Source: Lunularia cruciata (lineage: Eukaryota; Streptophyta; Marchantiopsida; Lunulariales; Lunulariaceae). From it: 64,000 bases of DNA. The DNA lies in assembly GCA_948567375.1 (NCBI GenBank), contig OX419762.1, positions 31,698,608-31,762,607 of the forward strand, in the 5' to 3' direction. Position numbers and translations under genes: made by a program. The stretch's first letter is position 1; every line of letters begins with the position of its first letter. Positions 45,693 to 57,126 of this stretch are shown one piece after another. The notes beneath the pieces are model-generated. The model saw only the letters and a program-made list of their open reading frames with translations. It was not told the origin of the DNA and searched no databases.

Positions 45693-45946
45693 AATGGGAT
45701 GGATGGAACTTATGGACTACCAAATCTACTTCCACCAAACCATTGGGACTTTTGTGTCCAAATACTACCCAAGCATCATTTCACACAATTCATCACCTTG
45801 CATTTTGGATAAGATTTTTTGCATATAATCACCATATTTGAGGAAACCTTGGTGCTCCTGTTGTAACTTATGGAGAACAGTGGACATGTTGTTTCTATGT
45901 GTTAATAAATTAGATAGATTGGGAGTGGTGTGATAGAGTAGCAACT

Positions 45947-46676
45947 ATGGTGGCAATACCCAATGTTATCCTTGCTATGCAACAACAAATCAAGCACCTT
46001 ACTCAATTGTTGGATGAACGAGATCTTTGATGACAAGAGCAGGTGGAGAGAGTACCAATTCAAGAAGGAGAAGATCAGATCAGATTCCCTAAACCAAAGG
46101 TATTTGAAGGCAAGAATCTTCAAGGTGTAGTGGAGAATTTTGTGTTTGATTGTGAATGTTATTTGAAGCTACCAGTCTACAAGATGAGCAAAAACAAATT
46201 CTCTTGGCTTCTAGTCAATTGGATGGAGTAGCAAAGCTATGATGGAGATTCCAAGTGGAGCGAGTTGAACGACAAATTGTTACACCAATCTTGACATGGG
46301 CAAAATTCAAGAGTACAATAATTAGTTGGTTCCAAGCTATAAATGCCACACGACCTGCATAGGATAAGTTGGCAGAGTTGAAACAGATTGGCTTTGTAAA
46401 AAGTTACATCACGCAGTTCCAAAACACCATCATGCAAATTCGAGATATATTGGAAGGTGAAGATTTGGATTGATTTGTGAGGAGCTTGAAGGCAAGAACC
46501 AAATTAGAGGTAACCATGCGAGAACCACAACACTTGGAGGAAGCCATGCAGTTGGCCAAACATTTTGATTCATTGGTGGTAACAACTTGGTCTTGACCTT
46601 GACCTCCATAAAGCCTACCAATACACAACACACAAGTAGAGGAGCCAACACCAATGGAGATTGATGCCATTCAATG
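45947..46676 (+). pseudogene. Chromovirus gag capsid region
   Basis: Starts around ATPNVILAMQQQIKHLTQLL with two TGA stops after DERDL, continues FPKPKVFEGKNLQGVVENFV and an F-x-C-E-C-Y-L-K-L segment, then breaks into other frames. The remainder (SYITQFQNTIMQI, LEEAMQLAKHFDS) appears in the second half on the plus strand. The F-D-G/E-K-x-V-x-x-F order is standard for plant chromovirus gag. It forms the element particle. Several stops and at least two frameshifts are present. Confidence 0.75.
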
Positions 46677-46725
46677 AAGAACACTTAACATGGTAGATAG
46701 AGAGAAATTGCAACAAAATGGTAGT

Positions 46726-46767
46726 TGTTTTTATTGTCACCAATTGGGACATCACATTGCTGAATGT
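46726..46767 (+). pseudogene. Chromovirus zinc knuckle
   Basis: CFYCHQLGHHIAEC fits CX2CX4HX4C exactly, with all four ligands kept. It closes gag and would bind element RNA. Its frame differs from that of the capsid part. Confidence 0.85.
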
Positions 46768-46954
46768 CTACTCAAGAATGGACGACCTCAACAAGTTGCC
46801 CAGGTGGAGGTTGTGGAGTGGAATGATCAGGGAAATGAGGAATCCCATTAGAAGATTTTGAGCCACCTACTGTGAGCTTGATTAGCTCCAATGGGATTGA
46901 AGGCTCAACCTATGCAAGTTTGCTTCACTTGCAAGGTACGATATCTAATCGGGG

Positions 46955-47314
46955 TTGTAGGATTTTCATTGATTTTGGAAGTTTAGAGAATTGCATGCTA
47001 TGCAAGTAGCAAAGGAATTGGGTATTCCTATCAAGCTAGTGATTGGAAGCAGTTTGATGATGGCTGATGGTAGAAAGGGTTTTGCATGCCGCACCTCGCA
47101 TCTTGTTATTTTCAAGATTGGGAAGGAGTATTTGAAGTGTATGAGGTTTGTAGTGACACCTCTTCACTATGATATCATTCTGGGTCTACCTTGGCTTGAA
47201 CATCATAAGGTTCAATTTGATTGGACCCAACGTCAAATCCAAGTACAACACCAAAGTAGGAATTTCCAATTAGGTTGTCTGGCACCTCTGAGTAAGACAC
47301 CTAAGAATAGTTAG
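46955..47314 (+). pseudogene. Chromovirus protease
   Basis: The active site reads IFIDFGS (about 46962-46982), where D-S-G is expected, so the Ser has become Phe. After a one-base shift the fold continues as VAKELGIPI, the VIGSSLMMADGRKG region, CRTSHLVIFKIGKEYL and the closing YDIILGLPWLEHHKVQFDW. This is a typical retroviral-type aspartic protease that would cleave Gag-Pol. Past it, a linker of repeated DESPSWDxK-like charged units runs to 47500 in broken frames. Confidence 0.8.
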
Positions 47315-47479
47315 TCCCAAGATGGGGAGTTTGTCTGGAAGGTAGCCATAGAGCAAACTTGGAAGGGAGATGAGTCCCAAGATAGGAAGTTTGCTAAGAA
47401 GGCAACGAAGGAGCAAGCTTGGAAGAGAGATGAATCCCTATAAGGGAAGTTAGTTAGTAAAGCAGCCATAGAGCAAGCT

Positions 47480-48221
47480 TTGGGGGAAGATAAGTCTGTA
47501 TTTGGGGTGTGGATCAAGCCAATTGCACAAGAACAATCTGCGGAGGGCCAAGAGCCTCATCAAGCAATGGTTGATTGGATAGTAAAGGAATTTGCAGATG
47601 TGTTTCCAGATGATCCGCCAAAGGGATTACCCTCTGATCAAGTTATGCCCTTCAAGATTGAGTTATTGCTAGGGAGTACTCCAATGAGTAGACCAATCTA
47701 TCGGCTCTCACCAAAGGAGTTGGAGGAGTTGCAAACAACACTTATAGAGTTGTTGGAAAAGGACTTCATATGACATAGTACCTCTCCTTGGGGAGCACCA
47801 TTGCTATTTGTTCTAAAGAAGGATGGAGGACTTTTTTAATATTGATTATCGTGGGCTCAATAAGAAAACCGTGAAAAATGCATATCCCTTGCCTTGGATC
47901 AATGACTTGCTTGATCAATTAAGTGGAGCACGCTACTTTTCCAAGTTGGATCTTCATGGCGGCAATTCACAAATTCCTATTGATAGAGAGGATGAGCAAA
48001 AGACTGCCTTTTGCACAAGGTATGGGCATTTTGAGTGGAGAGTTCTACCTTTCGGACTCTCTAATACTCCAGTAGTCTTCATGGATCAGATGCATCAAGT
48101 GTTGGATGGACTATTGGATTGGTCCGTGGAGGTGTTCTTGGATGATATCTTAATCTATAGCAAAATAGAGGTAGAACACATGAATCATGTGCAAGAAGTC
48201 CTAAGACGACTACGACAATGA
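47480..48221 (+). pseudogene. Chromovirus reverse transcriptase
   Basis: RT begins with IVKEFADVFPDDPPKGLP and a P-x-S-R-P-I-Y-R-L-S-P-x-E block. After a stop at 47771 and a frameshift near 47830 it continues IDYRGLNKKTVKNAYPLP, ARYFSKLDLHGG, TAFCTRYGHFEWRVLPFGLS and the catalytic FLDDILIYSK (about 48136-48165). Both aspartates are intact. It copies element RNA into DNA. The PLP..L..L and VLPFGL wording is that of plant chromoviruses. Confidence 0.9.
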
Positions 48222-49000
48222 AAATTTTATTGCAAGTCGAAGTGTGCCTTTTGGCAAAAGGAGGTTACCTTCATGGGGCATAAGATCTCATCAGAGGAGA
48301 TCAAGATGGAAGAAGAGAAGATCAAGGCCTTTATTGATTGGCCTACTCCAAAGGATGCCATAGAAGTACGGGCATTCAATGGATTGGCCAGCTTTTACCG
48401 ATGGTTCATCCACTATTATGCTCATGTGGTTGCACCATTGACTGACCTCTTAGGAAAGAACTCGAGCTTCCAGTGGACCACCAAGCATGAAGAAGCATTC
48501 TAGAAGTTAAAGCATATGGCGTCTTCAAGACCCATTCTTCAACCATATGATCCTCAACTACCTTGTGTGGTTGATTTTGATGCTTCCAACTTTGCAATTG
48601 GAGTTGTGTTGCAACAGGAGTTCCCAGATGGACTACATCACATTGCCTTTGTGTCTTGCTAACTAAATACAACTCAAAGAAATTACTCTATTCAAGATTG
48701 GGAACGACTTGCAATGGTATATGCCACCAAGATATGGAGGCTTATCTCTTGGGGAAACAAGTGATCATGCAAACTGATCACAAGCCATTGTTGCAGACCC
48801 TACACTTGGAGCACATGAAGAGTCAACATCATTGATGGGAAGAGCAACTCCAATTGTTTGACATCAAACTTGAGTACAAACCAGGTTGGTTCCATGTCAT
48901 CCTTGATGCTCTATCATGATGACTTGATTTGAAGGCTCTTCCTCTCATCAAGGCAGCAATTATGACGGTGTCAATTGACCCCAAGGTCCATAACAAGTTT
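48222..49000 (+). pseudogene. Chromovirus RT connection and RNase H
   Basis: Starts with a stop after RRLRQ, then KCAFWQKEVTFMGHKISSE, KIKAFIDWPTPKDAIEVRAF and SFYRWFIHYYAHVVAPLTDLL. RNase H shows PCVVDFDASNFAIGVVLQQ (catalytic Asp kept), NYSIQDWERLAMVYAT and IMQTDHKPLLQTL, in frames broken by stops and a shift near 48735. It degrades the RNA template. Confidence 0.85.
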
Positions 49001-49085
49001 TGATCAGCTCTACAAAAAGATCCCTTCTTCCAAATGGTACATGGTCGTCTGACAGCATGCGACAAGGAGTACAACACCTTCTCCT

Positions 49086-49900
49086 TCAAGGAAGGCGTTC
49101 TATTCCAGGCGGACCAGATCTATGTTCTAGCCAAAGGTGATCTTTGACTTGTGCGCCTTCAAGAAGCCCATGATTTACCAATAGCTGGTCACATGGGAGT
49201 GGACAAGACCTTAGGCACCCTCCAACGCCAATGGTGGTGGCCCAACATGACACGAGATGTTCGGGACTTTGTCCGATTGTATGAGAGTTATCAACGTAAC
49301 AAGGCTGGTAACCAAAAGCCGAGTGGACTCCTTCAACCACTTCCCATTCAAGCTACTTGTTGAGAACATGTGAGCTTAGATCTCATTACCTGCCTACCCA
49401 TGACACAACAAGGTCACACAACAATTGTGGTGTTTATGGATAAGCTTAGTAAGCAAATCCATTTGGCACCAACGGTTGATACTGTGGATGCTCCAACCTT
49501 GGTGCAACTCTACTTCGATAATGTATTCAAACATCATGGGATGCCACATGTACTCATCTCCTACCATGATCCTTGCTTCACCAGAAAGTTTTGGCAAGCA
49601 CTCTTCCAGTTACTTGGCATCAAGCTTGCTTTGTCCACAACGTATCATCCTCAAACTGATGGACAAACTGAACATGCAAATTGCAACTTGGAAGATATGC
49701 TTTGTGCCTTCGTCAACATTCACCATACCAATTGGGAGCAATGTCTTGCAGTTGCGGAGTTTGCATACAATAATTCTAAATAGGCAAGCACCGGATTCTC
49801 TCCTTTCTTTCTCAATTTTGGCCAAGATCCGCTTGTCCTAGATTCTCTTCTTTCTCCTCCTCCGTCTCAAGTCCCCCATACTTCAACCTTCTTGACCACC
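49086..49900 (+). pseudogene. Chromovirus integrase
   Basis: The zinc-binding region has HDLPIAGHMG and WWWPNMTRDVRDFVRLYESYQRNK; the two zinc-ligand cysteines of the usual C-x-x-C are both Tyr here. The core has SLDLITCLP (Asp), ISYHDPCFTRKFW (second Asp) and HPQTDGQTEHANCNLE (Glu). AYNNSK, a stop, and GFSPFFLNFGQDP follow. The protein would insert the cDNA. Stops occur at 49139-49150, 49361-49363 and 49781-49783. Catalytic residues are intact although the zinc site is destroyed. Confidence 0.9.
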
Positions 49901-50253
49901 ATCTCCAAATCTCTCCAACAAGCCAAATCTCACTTCCTTGTTGCTTAGAATTGTCAAAAACAATATGCAGACCGTCCGTCGTGATCTCACCTTTGAAGTT
50001 GGTGATAAAGTTATGTTATCCTCTAGTAATCTAACCCTCCCACTTGATACCCAAGTTCATAAACTTGCCCCTAATTGGACAAGATCCTTTGATGTCACCC
50101 AAATTGTCTCTCTTGTTACTTATTGACTTGCGTTGCCTTGTCATATGCGCATCCATCCTGTCTTTCATGTTTCCAAGTTGAAACCCTTTGTTCCTAACCC
50201 CTCTTCTTTCTCCTCTTGAGTCCAACCTCCTCCTCTCCCTATCCCTATCAATG

Positions 50254-50430
50254 ATCATGAGGAATATGAAGTTGATCGTATCCTTGCACGTCGCTACATC
50301 CAATGAGGACGCCGCCAACATACAAAGTACAAGGTCCTTTGGAAACGGTACCCCCTTCATGATGCCACATGGGAACCTCTTTCTCACCTCTAGAATGCAC
50401 AAACAGCCATCCAAGAATTCAAAGCTTAAT
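50254..50430 (+). pseudogene. Chromovirus chromodomain
   Basis: Following the integrase C-terminal HPVFHVSKLKPF, the frame reads EYEVDRILARRYIQ, a TGA, then TKYKVLWKRYPLHDATWEPLSHL, a TAG, and QTAIQEF. The E-Y-x-V-x-x-I-L, Y-x-V-x-W-K and A-T-W-E-P positions are the classical chromodomain. It binds modified histone tails and guides integration in this lineage. Confidence 0.9.
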
Positions 50431-50468
50431 TGGCGACGAGGACGTCACCAACTGGCGGCGGGAGAATA

Positions 50469-50708
50469 TGTAACAATATGGAGTTTAGTGACAAAGTTAG
50501 TCAGACTTACAAAGTAGCACATAAGACAAATTAGCCTAGAATATTCCAGAAGTATCTAGGAAGCTTCTTAGGAAGCTTCCTATTTAGCTTAGCTTGCACC
50601 GCAAGTAAGTAGCTTCTAGAAGCTTCCAACTAGCTTAGCGTGCATGTCAAGTAGGCGGCTTCTAGAAGGAAGCTTCTTGAGAAGCTTCTCAAGGGCCTTG
50701 TATGCTTC
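50469..50708 (+). repeat. 3' LTR of the chromovirus, truncated
   Basis: Starts TGTAACAATATGGAG after the purine-rich GGCGGCGGGAGAATA. It has its own three-unit heat-shock-like site TTCTAGAAGCTTC at 50614-50626. It ends abruptly after GGGCCTTGTATGCT, where the minus-strand giant-LTR element begins, so the TATA box region is lost. Confidence 0.85.
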
Positions 50709-52016
50709 CCCGAGGTGGGGAACTTTTGTCCAACTCACAGTCACCAGCTTCTGATCTTCGGACAAAATGTCCTTGAATCTTAACTTTTGCTGGTGCCAAT
50801 CCACCACAACTTGGGCACTATACAACCAGGGTCTGCCGATCAATAGAGGGTAACTAGTCTTTGTCACTGGTCGCAACACAATGTAATTCAACTTGAAGGG
50901 TACCCCTCCAATGAATGTGGTGATGTTTGACAGCATGCCCAATGGCCGTCTCCTGGTTTGGTCTGCAAACTTCAACACTCGAGGTGTTGGTTCAAACGTG
51001 TGATACCTGAGTCGATTTGTAGTATCTTCGGTCATGACATTCACACCGGACCCAGAGTCAATGGGTATTGATGTGGTCATGCACCCGGCAATCTCCGCAT
51101 CTACCTCAGGAGATCCCAAATCTTCTTGCTCAATACGATAGATAGTAGGTAGGTCCTTCTTTGACATCGACCTCACCTTCTTGAGGGCTGAATTCAGCTG
51201 CCTCTTGTACAGCTTGTTATCTTCCCACAATTGCTTGAATGTAATGTTGGCATTTGTGGCTGCCAGATCTGCTACAATATCATATTGAGGAACTCCTCCC
51301 AATTTGACCGTCTTTGCCTTCGGCTTTGGGTCCGAAGTCTCTCCATGTTCCCTCTTGACTTTGGGACGCTTCAAAATGGTGACGGGCTTGCTGATGGCCT
51401 TAACCTGAGGTTCCTTGGGTTGGCCCACCTCGGCTTGGATCAGACCCTTTACTTCGGATCGGATGTCTGCCGGAAAAACTAGAGACTTCATCTTTGTCTT
51501 CTCTTCCAAACTCAGTTCCCGAGTCCTGAGTAGTGCCTTCGTTAGTTCTTTCTGCAAGGCTTTAGCTTTGGCTTTTGCGAGGATCTTTTCCTCCTTGGCA
51601 GACAAAATTGCCTTTGGGTGCAGTCTCTTCGCCTTTTTGGAAGACGACGAAGTCGTACTCAATTCTTCGAGATCACGCTTCTTCTTGCTGGAGCGTGTCT
51701 CAACTTTCAAAATTTCAAGATCCGGCCATTCTCCTTCTAAGGCCAGACTCCCTTCTTGAGGTCTTTCTTCCTCAAGAGTGATGCAATTTACATTCGTATC
51801 TCCCTTTGGCTGCAGTGTTGCACGCTCAGCGGGAGTCTGTACATACTTTACATGCGGCTTTGGGTTTGGTAGGTGAGGACATTGGTTGCCTGTATGCCCC
51901 AATCCTTTACAATTTCTGCACATGGGAACATACCCAATTTGCGTTCTTGGCTTGGGACAGTTTGGAGACCAATGTCCTATCGAACCACAATTATAATAGG
52001 CTCCGGCATGCAACAT
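50709..52016 (-). pseudogene. Copy B zinc knuckles and protease
   Basis: An uninterrupted minus-strand frame of about 435 codons. It has two CCHC knuckles (CGSIGHWSPNC after YYN, and CRNCKGLGHTGNQC; the second fits CX2CX4HX4C), then a long Lys-rich linker. The protease has IPIDSGSGVNVMTEDT (active-site DSGS), VLKFADQTRRRPLGML and the closing SYPLLIGRPWLYSAQVVVDW. It would mature Gag-Pol. It is truncated in the linker before RT by the chromovirus LTR. Reverse transcriptase is absent from the window, so the lineage cannot be set by RT. Confidence 0.85.
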
Positions 52017-52194
52017 TCCAAGGGTGATTTTGGTTGCTCATTGGTGGTCTTTGTGAAGGAGCATTGGGGTTATACTCCTTGGGTCCAAACCTTGGACCTT
52101 GATACAATGTGCTCGCTTGAAGCTGTACTTCTTGTGTTTGGTACACAGCATCTTCATCCTCGTCTTGGTTCCATCCCGAAACCCAATCAATTTG

Positions 52195-53711
52195 CTACAC
52201 CGGGAATGCATTACGAGTATTGCATTCTGTGTTGGCGTGGCTTGATTTGCCACATGCGGTGCACCATACATTCGATCTCCTGAATGTTGGGGCCTTCCTT
52301 CTGTCTTTGGCCCCAATCATCTTGATCTTGAAATCCAAAAACTCCTTGATGAGGGCATCCAGCTTGGTATCCGCCTTATTTTCACTCTTGGCTGGAGGAG
52401 TCACAGGTTTCTTGCCCCCATGTCTTCTGACTCATCTTGGCTTTGATTCTTCTTTGGATTCCGAAGAAGAGCTCGAAGACGTGGAGGATTCGTCCGAAGA
52501 AAGGGATGTACTGCGCAAAGCTCTCCTTCTGGGCTTCTTGCCTTTCTTCTCCCAATTTCTCCGGTTACCGGCAGAGTGAGAGTGGGCTACCTTGTAAAAA
52601 GTGACATGTTTGAGGACCTTGTCAAGGGAAGTTACATTCCTCTCCCTTGCAAAGATTCGTATCTCTAGTGACAGTCCCCCGAGGAACCAGGTAATGGCTT
52701 GGGCATCGGAGTAACCCACCACCCCCAATTGCTTGGGAACTTGGTTCAATAGTGCCATGAACCGCTCAGAGTAGTCTCTCAACTTCTCCTTCTTGCCGCG
52801 GTCTAAATTGTTGAGTGTCGCAAAGACACTCGTGTCGTAATCAACCTCCCGGAATCATCCCAGAAAGTTGTTTCTCAAGTCTGCCCAGTCCGCTGGTACG
52901 AACCTCTTCTGGGTCACATGGGTGTACCAGCTCCGAGCTTTCTTTCGGAGCAAACTTGGGAAATTCTCAGTTGATCCGCCGAGTCATGCTCCTTGTTAGC
53001 AAAGGAGATGACTTTGAATTCTTCGATGAATACATAGGGGTCTTTGTCTTGTTCTGTCCCCTTGTACTTCTGATAGGCGTGTCGGGTGATAGGCAACAAA
53101 GTCATTGTTTGATGCACTGGGATCAACTGAGGTAGTGTTGAACTTGACGGAACTGAAGGATTGGCTAGTATTGATGTCATGGTGTCAGCCCAAGGATTCC
53201 AATTTGTCAAATTCAAGGTGGGGTCTTCTTTGACAATTTCTGCTATGAGGGTGTCAACTTCAACCCAAGTGGAAGATTCAGGCTCAATACCTTCGATTGG
53301 TTCTTCAAAATTCCTTTGGGATAACCAAGGAATCGTGCGTAGAAGATGTTGACACTCGTCTTTAGTAAGTGTACGTGCTGTCTTTCCATGAACAAAGTTC
53401 TTCAAGGACGCGACTTCCTTTCCTGCTCTAGGGGAAGTCGGTGTACTAGGCCACAATGCATATGTTTGGCCACTCAATTCTTTCTTCTTCTTGGACGAAG
53501 AGGGAGATGCAAAGTAGCCTTGCCAACCGCCTTCGCGTTTCTTGTGGTCAAGTTCTCGCACGGCTTCTTGCACTTCGTGAAGGAGTTGAAAGTCCAATGC
53601 TTCTTGTTTGGTTTTGTCCATAATGGATGGAACGTTCAGACGTTCGTCTTCTTCACGCTGCAGTGCTCGTCTTTGAGCTCTCTCTTCTTGTTGTTCTTTC
53701 GATGCAGACAT
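52195..53711 (-). pseudogene. Copy B gag
   Basis: Three frames join: 52914-53711, 52432-52782 and 52195-52404. The first starts MSASKEQQEERAQRRALQRE, has an acidic/basic N-terminus and ends in a gag head (YQKYKGTEQDKDPYVFIEEF). The second has the gag helical pattern KLRDYSERFMALLNQVPKQL and ITWFLGGLSLEIRIF, then a Ser-rich tail. The third has CTACGKSSHANTEC, a CX2CX3HX4C knuckle one residue short of the usual spacing. The start at 53711 lies 63 bp inside the primer site. Frameshifts at about 52900 and 52100 break the ORF. Confidence 0.8.
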
Positions 53712-53773
53712 TCATATTGCATTGATACCCAGTTTCAAATTTGGCTTTGTATTCTTCCACTTCCAAGATTTGT

Positions 53774-53792
53774 ATCCCCGGCAGCAACGTCA
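53774..53792 (-). other. Primer-binding site, tRNA-Asp-like
   Basis: The minus strand reads TGACGTTGCTGCCGGGGAT, seven bases inside the LTR end. The GCCGGGGAT half is that of the tRNA-Asp complement; the first half has mismatches. Together with gag starting 63 bp on, it shows that 53800-57584 is the 5' LTR. Confidence 0.6.
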
Positions 53793-54595
53793 AAAATCAT
53801 GTGACAACCCGGCAAATATCACTTTTGCAATAATCGTGTAAGTAAAGTTTGTTCCCGTAGAGATACGAGTCAAAATTGATCAAATACAAAGCAAAGTAAC
53901 AATTTAGTTCTTCTTGGTTCCGTCTTTAATCTCTCAAGTAGAAACCACACCCAAAAGAGAGTAACAAGCACTGATTTGTAGTCTTGTCATAAATTAACAC
54001 TCCTTAATCACAACACCAACAAATCTTTCCAAACAATCTTGATTGTGATGATTCAGGCTCTCTCGAAAACGGCACTTCAATGCAAAACGACTTTGCCTCA
54101 GAATTGTGTTCCACCCCTCCACTGAAGGCACAACTTCCTTGATCGAAATTGCTTCACATCAACCTTGCACTGCACTCACAAATGCAGAATACTACCAACA
54201 CCACAATTCCTCTTAGATTTGTCAAGGCATTGCTTCGATTGCACTTCACTCAGGATCAAACACAAAAAATGAAGATCAAGGCTGTGGAATCCAACATCCA
54301 ACAAACACACTGACTTGCACTTCAAATTTCTCCACACACTCACAAACATAGACACAAAGTTGATACTCAGAATCAAGCTCAAGCGACGAGCACTGCTTCA
54401 CAACACAGTTAGAGCTTTATCTATTCTTAGAAATTATGAGCACAAAACAACAATTTCCTGCGAATGCCACTCTTAAATAGTGAACAAATTGACAGTTCTA
54501 ACAACTATACCGTTCTACAACAACTCTTCTAACCTGCAGATCTAAAATGACAATGCACCTCTTCATATCTACCTCTTCATATCTCAAAATTGTTA

Positions 54596-57005
54596 CTACT
54601 CCGATCCAATGTCTACTTCTTCCTCGGCTTTCAAACCCAAACCCAAAGTAAATTTACTTCTTACTACTCTATCCTCGGGTTTCATATCTTCTACTTCTTC
54701 TACCAATTCCAGCAATTCTTTTTCCTGATCTGAAATTGTACTAGTAGGCAATCTATCTAACTCCTTATCTCCCGACCCACTCTTCTCTAATGTCTCTATT
54801 GGTAACTTCGAAGACATTTGCACTCCTATGTTATCTACTTTGGGTTTTGCTCTAACATCTTTCCAAAGCTTTTCTATCTCAATTTTCACTAAGTCTAATC
54901 TAATTGCAATATTATCTTCTACCTCTAAAATCTTCCTGTCTACATGAGTTCTGAGACTAATTAGTAAGGCATTCAAATCAGTATCTTTTGCTTGTCTTTG
55001 CCTCGTCTCATGCACCAACAATTTCAACTCGTGCAATCTTGTTTCTTCAATCCGAACGCTGGCCTCTGTACTCAACATCGCGTTCATCTTGAGGACTATC
55101 TCCTTCACTGGCTCCAATCTCATCTTTCTCTCTTGCTCTCAATCTGCAAGCCAATCCTCCTTGTACATCACCAACTCTTCTTCGAACTTGGCTTTCACCG
55201 TCTCCTTCTCCTTCTCCTTCTGAACAACCTTCTCCTCCTAACTATGAAGTAACTCTCGTAATCGATCTTCTTCTCTATATCGTGCCACCAACTCTCTTTG
55301 CCAGAGTTGCTTCTTCTCCTCAACACTCTCCATCACCCTATCGAGCTCTTGATCCTTTGTTGCTACTCTCGCCATAGCATGGATTACCTCTACTCTTGAA
55401 TCAGCAAACAGCTACTTCAAGATCTCATACTCCGCTACTTGTCTCTCCCTTGCTATGTCACTCTTCTTCACAAGATCCTCTTGATAACTTACTTCTCTCT
55501 TCAGGTCTTCAATTACCTGACTTTTGACTACTACCTCCGCTCGCAGTACTTTTCTTTCCTCCTCTCCTCGGGTTGTACTCTTCTTCAACTCCGAGTTTTC
55601 TTCTTCTAATCTTGCCAACACTTGCAATACAATCTTTACCTCTGGACATGTCGACTGCATTTCCTTCTTCTTGTACTCCAACTTCACCAACAATGGGCAC
55701 ACCACCTCCCGCAAGTACTCCACTCCATCGCTCGGGGTTACTTCTTCTTGTGTGGCCACTTCTCTTCGTACTTCGTGTTCATCTGATACTCGCCTTCTTC
55801 TATGCAGTCTTTGTATCAAAATTGATGCCGAGCTTCTCGAGCTTCCTCTTACCTCTTCCTTTGCCTTATGTCTTGAGCGCACTCCTTGCTGCATTGCGAT
55901 CTTCTTCTCTTCGGGCACGGTAACTTCATCTTCCATCTGTGTGTTGTCTTCGGCTTCCATCTTGGCTTGCACTTCTTCAGCGTATTCGTCAGCTGCTGGT
56001 GCCGATGTCATGTCTCCTCCTTCATCACTATCGCTACTCATATCTCCACTCTGCAGCGTTAGCTCAAGCTCCTCCTCGTGTTTCGAGTCTTCAGTTTTGA
56101 GCTTGGCATCTCCTTCTGAGTCCTCGTCCTCCGACTCGATTACCACCATACCTCGCCTTGGGTTGCCTCTCCGTGTCTTCCGAGGTTGCTTCATGTCTTT
56201 GGCGTCACCTTGCCGACTTCTCTTCTTTGCAGATGGGGTACTCACTGCGACCTCCGCGTTCTTCCTTGTCTTCGCGTAGTAGTCATCAGTACTCAATTTG
56301 CATGATGTATTGCTGCTCCTTGACGTTGACCTCCTTTCGCAAATTAGGATGGAAGTGCGACAGCATCCAATTTTGCTCCGCCGAGTTCAGCAAGTCAAGC
56401 CCGAGGTAGAAGTGTGCTGCAAACGACACGATGTAGTGTGGAGGCGACTTATCTTGCAAATTCCACACCATCTACCTCGTTCTCTTGTGAAAACACCTCG
56501 CCCAATTGATTGGTTCTCTTGCGAAAAGCTTGTGAAAGAACACCGCTTGGTGTTTCATCACATTTGTGGTTTGCTCCGGCTTTAGGATAGCCATTAGTGC
56601 ACTCACAATCCCTCTCTTCACAAGGTCTTTGTAACTCTCAACCTTATACTCGTTCTTCGTCCTCTTTGACGAGAAGGCATCTCTCACTTCTTGGGTCTCT
56701 TGAGCTATCTCTCCCTTCCGCAAGAACGTGGCTCCCTGCTCTGAGCCTACTTCCTTCCCAAGTACGAGTCTCCAATCTGACTTTGTCCAGCGAGCCGGAT
56801 TTCCTCTCTTCCCTTCTTCCTCTGGTCCATCGAGACACTTGCTCTTGATGATTTTTCTCATGAATCCTGGAAAGCTTACATTCCAGTTCCATGCCAGAAA
56901 TGTGATCCAAAGTTGGCTCAAGACTTCAATCCTTGTTATTACATCTAACCTCCGAATCGCATGATTTCTCACTACAAATTTGGAGTTCTTCTTTCCTCTT
57001 CCCAT
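54596..57005 (-). CDS. LTR-borne coiled-coil protein, copy B
   Basis: An almost continuous frame of about 800 codons inside the LTR, with one frame change near 56290 and stops at about 55411 and 55238. The start MGRGKKNSKFVVRNH precedes a conserved N-terminal domain: RLDVITRIEVLSQLWITFL, AWNWNVSFPGFM, DWRLVLGKEVG, NEYKVESYKDL, HQAVFFHKLFAREPINWARC and HFYLGLDLL. Next come a basic segment (KKRSRQGDAK, RKTRRGNPRRG) and an acidic one (ESEDEDSEGD), which may be nuclear targeting and linker. The C-terminal 400 residues are Glu/Leu/Lys-rich heptads (EKVVQKEKEKETVKAKFEEE). It is homologous to 34600-37165. No enzyme motif is seen. The role is unknown; a structural or regulatory protein of the element is my guess. 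Confidence 0.7.
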
Positions 57006-57087
57006 CTCTTCTACCTTCTCACTCTCTCTCTAATTTCACTCTCGCGACTTCTCTCTTTTGCACTAACACAATTCCAATTCTATTCGT

Positions 57088-57126
57088 GGTGATCGTGGGA
57101 AGGGAATTTCCCTTCCCACGATCACC
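57088..57126. other. 39-nt near-perfect palindrome
   Basis: Nineteen-base arms (57088-57106 and 57108-57126) are exact reverse complements around a single T at 57107. It lies about 83 bp upstream of the first Met of the LTR-borne ORF on the minus strand, so a transcript would carry a strong hairpin in its 5' leader. Copy A has only an 8-bp hairpin in the same place. Confidence 0.9.

Larger units (their letters stand above)
45284..50708 (+). mobile_element. Chromovirus with full gag-pol and chromodomain
   Basis: A Ty3/gypsy element with LTRs at 45284-45676 and 50469-50708, a tRNA-iMet primer site, gag, zinc knuckle, protease, RT, RNase H, integrase and chromodomain in the standard order. The 5' LTR lacks about 35 bp at its outer end and the 3' LTR is cut within its second half. 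Both outer ends are therefore eroded, and no target-site duplication can be judged. Coding is one polyprotein broken by stops and a few frameshifts. Confidence 0.9.

Noticed and set aside
52220-52579. Plus-strand open frame of 119 codons opposite copy B gag
   Set aside because: It overlaps the gag and knuckle frames on the minus strand and has no domain.
55524-56279. Plus-strand open frame of 251 codons, Ser/Thr-rich
   Set aside because: Antisense shadow of the copy B coiled-coil ORF. The minus-strand frame is conserved with copy A; this one has no such support.
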